Positions 12,879 through 15,857 of a stretch of DNA of 15,857 nucleotides are shown here, piece after piece. Both the position numbers and the translations under genes were made by a program. Below the pieces are notes generated by a model, which saw only the letters and a list, made by a program, of their open reading frames with translations, did not search any database and was not told the origin of the DNA. Source of the stretch: Thermoplasmata archaeon UBA184 (GTDB lineage: Archaea; Thermoplasmatota; Thermoplasmata; Lutacidiplasmatales; UBA184); contig DAEB01000022.1 of NCBI GenBank assembly GCA_002495185.1, positions 14,182-30,038 on the forward strand. Direction: 5' to 3'. Position 1 is the first letter of the stretch. Each line of letters opens with the position of its first letter.

Positions 12879-14921
12879 ATGGCGTTGGATCGGCCTCCGG
12901 CTCGTTGCAGGCGTGCGCGGTTCCGTTCTTCCATGACGTCTGAGCGTGCTGTCTTCACATTGATGGTCGTGTGGTTGGTGGTTCAGAGCTGCTACTTCTC
13001 CGCAATTCTCCCACCAGGGGACCGACATCAAGAGATTGGTGGCTCAAATCTGAGTCAGATCTCGAGTGATCGGACACTGATCACCGACGCGGGTTCAACT
13101 TCATCCGCATACCACAAGGGATACACAGGAGTCGGACAAACAGAGCCGATTTCGATCTCGTTGAGTGGTAGTCCCACCGGAATCGCATTCAATCCCGTGA
13201 ACGGAGACCTCTACGCCAATACCCCGCTTGGGTTGTCATCCAATGTCACCGTTATCAACTCCAGTACAAACTTAGTGATTGCGAGAGTTCTACTTCCCAC
13301 GTTCAGCGACGGACCCCTTGCCGCGGACGCGGTTACAGGAATGGTCTACGTTGGAGACTACAGTTCGACGGTGTATTCGATTAGTCCGTCGACGAACAAG
13401 ATAACTGGGACCGTTCCGCTCTCCACCGGCTGTTCGAATGGATGTGCCCCTTACGTTCAAATGTATGACAACTTGAACGGGGCTGTCTACATCACGAGTC
13501 TCATCACGAACGATATCTACGCAATCAACCGCGGCTCGTTCGTCGCCTCGGTTCCGGTAGGCGTCGGGCCGAATGGCGTAGCTCTCGATACGAATAATGG
13601 AGAACTGTTTGTTTCCAATGAAGGTTCGTCCATCCCATCGAACGTGACTATCGTTGACGGGAAGACGAACCGAGTCGTGGGGGAGACTTATGGAGCCGGG
13701 GGGGGCCCCGGGATTGCGTACGACAGCGCGAACGGAGACGTGTATACCTGCACGAACGGAGTTCAATCAGGTTTTCAGAACAACGTGTCTGTGGTAAACG
13801 CGGCCTCGAGGCGGGTCGTTGCCACAATCCTGACCGATAGTTCTTGTGGCGCGGCGACGTTTGACCCGGCTAACGGGTACGTGTACATCACAGATCAGTG
13901 GGCAGTTGGCACGGCGGCAGCCCTCTCGAATGTCACACTTGTCGACCCGACCACCAACAGAATTGTCGGGAGACTCCCGGTCGGGTCTGGACCTGGACCG
14001 GTCGCCTTCGACCCCCTTAATCACAACATGTACGTCGGAAATGTCGTCTCTGAGAACATCACGGTTCTGCCCCAAGTATACCGATTGACTTTCGACGAAA
14101 GCGGATTGCCGCCTGGAACAAACTGGTCGGTGGATGTCGGCCGGACAGAGTTCGCGTCGCGGACAACATCCGTGGCGTTTCCGGAAACCAACGGTACGAG
14201 GAACTACACAGTCCTCCCAGTGGCAGGGTTCGAGGCGACCCCCGCTTCTGGACAGGTCTTCGTTCTCGGCGGAAACGCGACCCTAAACGTCACGTTTGTT
14301 CGAACTCCCTACACGGTCTCTTTCAACGAAACCGGTCTGCCCACTGGGACTGCGTGGACAGTGTCAGTAGACGGGGCGGTCCAAACGACCTCCAACGCGA
14401 GTCTTCTGTTCCCGGCCCACAATGGCACGTACAACTTCACTGTCCATCCAATCCGCAACTACACCGTTCTCCCCCAGCAGGGAACCTTCGGAGTTGCCGG
14501 AGGAAACATCACGGTCGCCGTGACATTCGCCCCCGTGGCGTTTCACGTGGTCTTCACCGAGACCGGTCTACCGAACGGCACTAACTGGTCGGTGACCGTG
14601 AATGGCTCCGCGTCACACGGTATCGCCCAATCGATCTCGTTCGTCTTGAAGAACGGAACCTACGACTTCATCGTGGACTCTCCACCGGGTTACGACGTCA
14701 CGCCCTCGAACGGCTCGTTCCGGATCCAGGGTACGAACCAGACGGTGAACCTGCTCTTCACGACCGCAGCCCCGAATCCGTCCTTGACTCTGCTGGGGCT
14801 GTCCGCGATGCAATGGGACGGACTCATCGCCCTAATCCTTCTCGTCGCGACGGTCGCGATTATCGTATTCTTCCACCGTCGCGATCGACGGGCGGCGGCC
14901 ATCCCAGCGCCTCCGGCGTAG
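12879..14921 (+). CDS. Surface YVTN-type beta-propeller protein with three ETGLP repeats and a C-terminal anchor
   Basis: 680 residues from ATG 12879; ATG 12933 (18 residues shorter) is equally possible, and neither has a clear ribosome site. A basic N-terminus leads to a signal-like helix (about 24-44). Seven propeller blades follow (about 85-398), each with an AFDPxNGxVYV-like strand, an NVTVVD-like strand and a TNRVVG-like turn. Next come three repeats of about 78 residues (about 400-475, 476-551 and 552-632), opening with DESGLPPGTNWSV, NETGLPTGTAWTV and TETGLPNGTNWSV. A single helix (about 648-667) and an Arg-rich tail end the protein. N-x-S/T sites are very dense, so heavy glycosylation is likely. 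The protein should stand on the cell surface and may act in adhesion or cell-wall structure. It follows the peptidase gene by 25 bases, so the two may be co-transcribed. Confidence 0.88.
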   Translation: MALDRPPARCRRARFRSSMTSERAVFTLMVVWLVVQSCYFSAILPPGDRHQEIGGSNLSQISSDRTLITDAGSTSSAYHKGYTGVGQTEPISISLSGSPTGIAFNPVNGDLYANTPLGLSSNVTVINSSTNLVIARVLLPTFSDGPLAADAVTGMVYVGDYSSTVYSISPSTNKITGTVPLSTGCSNGCAPYVQMYDNLNGAVYITSLITNDIYAINRGSFVASVPVGVGPNGVALDTNNGELFVSNEGSSIPSNVTIVDGKTNRVVGETYGAGGGPGIAYDSANGDVYTCTNGVQSGFQNNVSVVNAASRRVVATILTDSSCGAATFDPANGYVYITDQWAVGTAAALSNVTLVDPTTNRIVGRLPVGSGPGPVAFDPLNHNMYVGNVVSENITVLPQVYRLTFDESGLPPGTNWSVDVGRTEFASRTTSVAFPETNGTRNYTVLPVAGFEATPASGQVFVLGGNATLNVTFVRTPYTVSFNETGLPTGTAWTVSVDGAVQTTSNASLLFPAHNGTYNFTVHPIRNYTVLPQQGTFGVAGGNITVAVTFAPVAFHVVFTETGLPNGTNWSVTVNGSASHGIAQSISFVLKNGTYDFIVDSPPGYDVTPSNGSFRIQGTNQTVNLLFTTAAPNPSLTLLGLSAMQWDGLIALILLVATVAIIVFFHRRDRRAAAIPAPPA

Positions 14922-14935
14922 ACGCCGGCGCGTCT
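14920..14935 (+). terminator. Hairpin at the end of the propeller gene
   Basis: AGACGC and GCGTCT pair around CGGC, with the TAG stop at the first arm. It is a compact six-base-pair stem right at the gene's end, possibly aiding termination; no T-run follows directly. Confidence 0.35.
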
Positions 14936-14944
14936 GTGCGTCTT

Positions 14945-14984
14945 CACGGGTCCCCCCCCGTTCGCTTCGCTCACGGGTCCTCCC
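14945..14984. repeat. Dispersed repeat, copy A
   Basis: The core CGGGTCC - TTCGCTTCGCTC - CGGGTCC with C-rich spacers recurs at 15591-15629. Each copy lies beyond the 3' end of a minus-strand gene. The inner GCTTCGC can fold, suggesting a termination or 3' end element. Confidence 0.45.
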
Positions 14985-14986
14985 CG

Positions 14987-15000
14987 CGTCCGAAAGGACG
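14987..15000 (-). terminator. GAAA-like tetraloop hairpin after the small membrane protein gene
   Basis: CGTCC and GGACG pair around GAAA as written on the plus strand, two bases past the minus-strand stop at 15003. In the transcript of the minus-strand gene the loop reads TTTC. It is a short, perfect stem in a terminator position. Confidence 0.35.
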
Positions 15001-15002
15001 GG

Positions 15003-15191
15003 TCAGGTTCGCGGCGGATTGACCGTCGTGACGGCCCGTCGGGACGTGAACGTCCAGGCAACAAGACCCGCGCCAGCGATCAGCAGGGCGAGGCCGATGA
15101 CCTGCGCGCTCAGTGGACCCTGTAAATAGATCAAACCGACGAGGATCAGGACCGCGGCGACCGGCAGCGGCCACGTTGCGCGCAACCGCAC
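15003..15191 (-). CDS. Small two-helix membrane protein of unknown function
   Basis: 62 residues from GTG 15191. A basic start (MRLRATWPLP) is followed by helix 1 (about 8-24, PVAAVLILVGLIYL), a short loop, helix 2 (about 29-48, AQVIGLALLIAGAGLVAWTF) and a polar tail with TSRRA. The same frame is open upstream for 21 more codons, back to the TAG stop of the neighbouring gene, without an ATG, GTG or TTG, so the start is not certain. It lies 63 bases after the stop of another two-helix protein on the same strand, probably in one transcript. The function is unknown. Confidence 0.6.
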   Translation of the reverse strand: MRLRATWPLPVAAVLILVGLIYLQGPLSAQVIGLALLIAGAGLVAWTFTSRRAVTTVNPPRT

Positions 15192-15254
15192 GTATCGCAG
15201 GAATACTCGGTCGCAAATGAACGGCGCGGGTCCTTCCCCTCGTTTCTTCGCGTC

Positions 15255-15542
15255 CTACCGCGCTTGCCTCGGGGCTCGCCTTCCAACAAGATAGAGGATG
15301 GCCCCACCCGCCAGAAGGACGAGGCCCAGCGTCCCCAGAACTACTCCCCCAACAAGGTCTCGATAGCCGACGCAGGTCTCATTGAAGTATGCGTTACACC
15401 CGGCGAGGAACACGAAGCCGAAGATCGCCGCCGCAAAGCCGAGCAGCACCAGAATGACGCCCACGGTCCTGAACGAGTTGTCACGGAGGGCGAGCCGCGG
15501 TTGCTCGCCGGTTCTCCCGAATTTCACGTGGGACCCATCCAC
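15255..15542 (-). CDS. Small two-helix membrane protein with a paired-cysteine loop
   Basis: 95 residues from GTG 15542. A polar N-terminus of about 24 residues is followed by helix 1 (about 25-48, TVGVILVLLGFAAAIFGFVFLAG), an outside loop with Cys49 and Cys57 that could form a disulfide and an N-E-T glycosylation site, helix 2 (about 63-87) and a basic tail (GRRAPRQAR). GTG 15527 would give a protein five residues shorter and fits better with the AT-rich GAATAGTC about 30 bases before it. No family is recognised. It is probably the first gene of a pair with the protein encoded at 15003-15191. Confidence 0.68.
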   Translation of the reverse strand: MDGSHVKFGRTGEQPRLALRDNSFRTVGVILVLLGFAAAIFGFVFLAGCNAYFNETCVGYRDLVGGVVLGTLGLVLLAGGAILYLVGRRAPRQAR

Positions 15543-15590
15543 TCGCGAGCTTGACTATTCTCTTGTTCTGGCCCGTGCGAGTGGATTCCG

Positions 15591-15629
15591 CGGGTCCTCC
15601 TCCTCGCTTCGCTCGGGGTCCCCCCCTCC
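15591..15629. repeat. Dispersed repeat, copy B
   Basis: CGGGTCC, a C/T-rich run, TCGCTTCGCTC and GGGGTCC match copy A at 14945-14984 in the same order and orientation. It lies about 100 bases past the stop of the dehydrogenase gene on the minus strand. Confidence 0.45.
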
Positions 15630-15731
15630 ATGTTGGAAGTTGCGCGCGGCTCCGCGCCGACACGTTGCGGCCCCCGTCGGTCGCGCGGTCGTTGCGCCAG
15701 TAGACTCCGCTTCAGTCCGGCCGTCGACTCT

Positions 15732-15857
15732 TCACGCCTCGGTACCGTTGCGAATGCGCAACACGATCTTTCCCAGCACCGGTCGGGCGGCCAGGCGTTC
15801 GTGGGCCTTTGCTGCGTCCGATAGCTCGAAGGAGGCCGCGATCGGAATCTCGAGCTT
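15732..15857 (-). CDS. Zinc-type alcohol dehydrogenase/quinone oxidoreductase (MDR family), C-terminal end
   Basis: Only the last 41 residues are inside the window; the gene runs in from the right edge. The pattern SFELSDAAKAHERLAARPVL followed by GKIVLRI is the characteristic end of medium-chain dehydrogenase/reductase proteins, where a helix of the form L-x-E/D-AA-x-AH-x-x-L leads to the final GKIVL strand. Quinone oxidoreductase-like members (NADPH-dependent) end this way most often. Zinc ligands and the Rossmann fold lie outside the window, so the substrate class cannot be decided. The stop is TGA at 15734-15732. Confidence 0.8.
   Translation of the reverse strand, partial: KLEIPIAASFELSDAAKAHERLAARPVLGKIVLRIRNGTEA

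Noticed and set aside
15255..15257. TAG read as pyrrolysine joining two membrane ORFs
   Set aside because: TAG ends several well-supported genes in the window (for example at 2153, 12853 and 14921), and no pyrrolysine gene is visible, so ordinary termination is simpler.

Overview
The window reads as a stretch of a GC-rich archaeal genome, most likely a relative of the Thermoplasmata, although this is inferred and not proven. Signs of an archaeon are a class III (type IV) pilin signal, TATA-like boxes about 25-30 bases before several start codons (some apparently leaderless), a Bat-type HTH regulator, PKD-repeat exoproteins and ETGLPxGTxW repeats. A glutamic (G1) peptidase and a blue-copper protein fit an acidic, aerobic, heterotrophic setting.

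Layout. 1-401 (-): N-terminal part of urocanate hydratase, cut by the window edge. 632-2153 (+): a cysteine-rich type IV pilin-like protein and a small membrane-anchored exoprotein. 2299-2946 (-): an anchored cupredoxin. 3244-5815 (+): a tight operon of ABC-2 permease, ABC ATPase and a membrane-anchored exoprotein. 5898-6098 (-): a small two-helix membrane protein. 6409-7107 (+): a Bat-type HTH regulator. 7147-8589 (-): a two-gene operon of pirin-like bicupin and double-CDGSH iron-sulfur protein. 8941-9723 (+): a second, divergently transcribed bicupin paralogue. 10073-10486 (+): a winged-helix regulator. 10817-14921 (+): two large exoproteins, a three-PKD G1 peptidase and a seven-bladed YVTN-type propeller with three ETGLP repeats and a C-terminal anchor. 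15003-15542 (-): two small membrane proteins. 15732-15857 (-): the C-terminal end of a zinc-type/quinone-reductase-like MDR dehydrogenase.

Much of the window makes cell-surface material: a pilin, anchored exodomains, a copper protein, an exporter, a secreted peptidase and an adhesin-like propeller. The bicupin/CDGSH cluster looks like a separate redox or stress module with an unusual promoter region. The most noteworthy structure is the 330-base spacer before the G1 peptidase. It carries three CCCG-N4-CGGG palindromes at an exact 15-base pitch right after a winged-helix regulator gene, plus a further near-perfect palindrome in the presumed leader. A 20-base palindrome sits on the peptidase stop codon before the propeller gene. 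No CRISPR array, rRNA, tRNA or insertion sequence was recognised.
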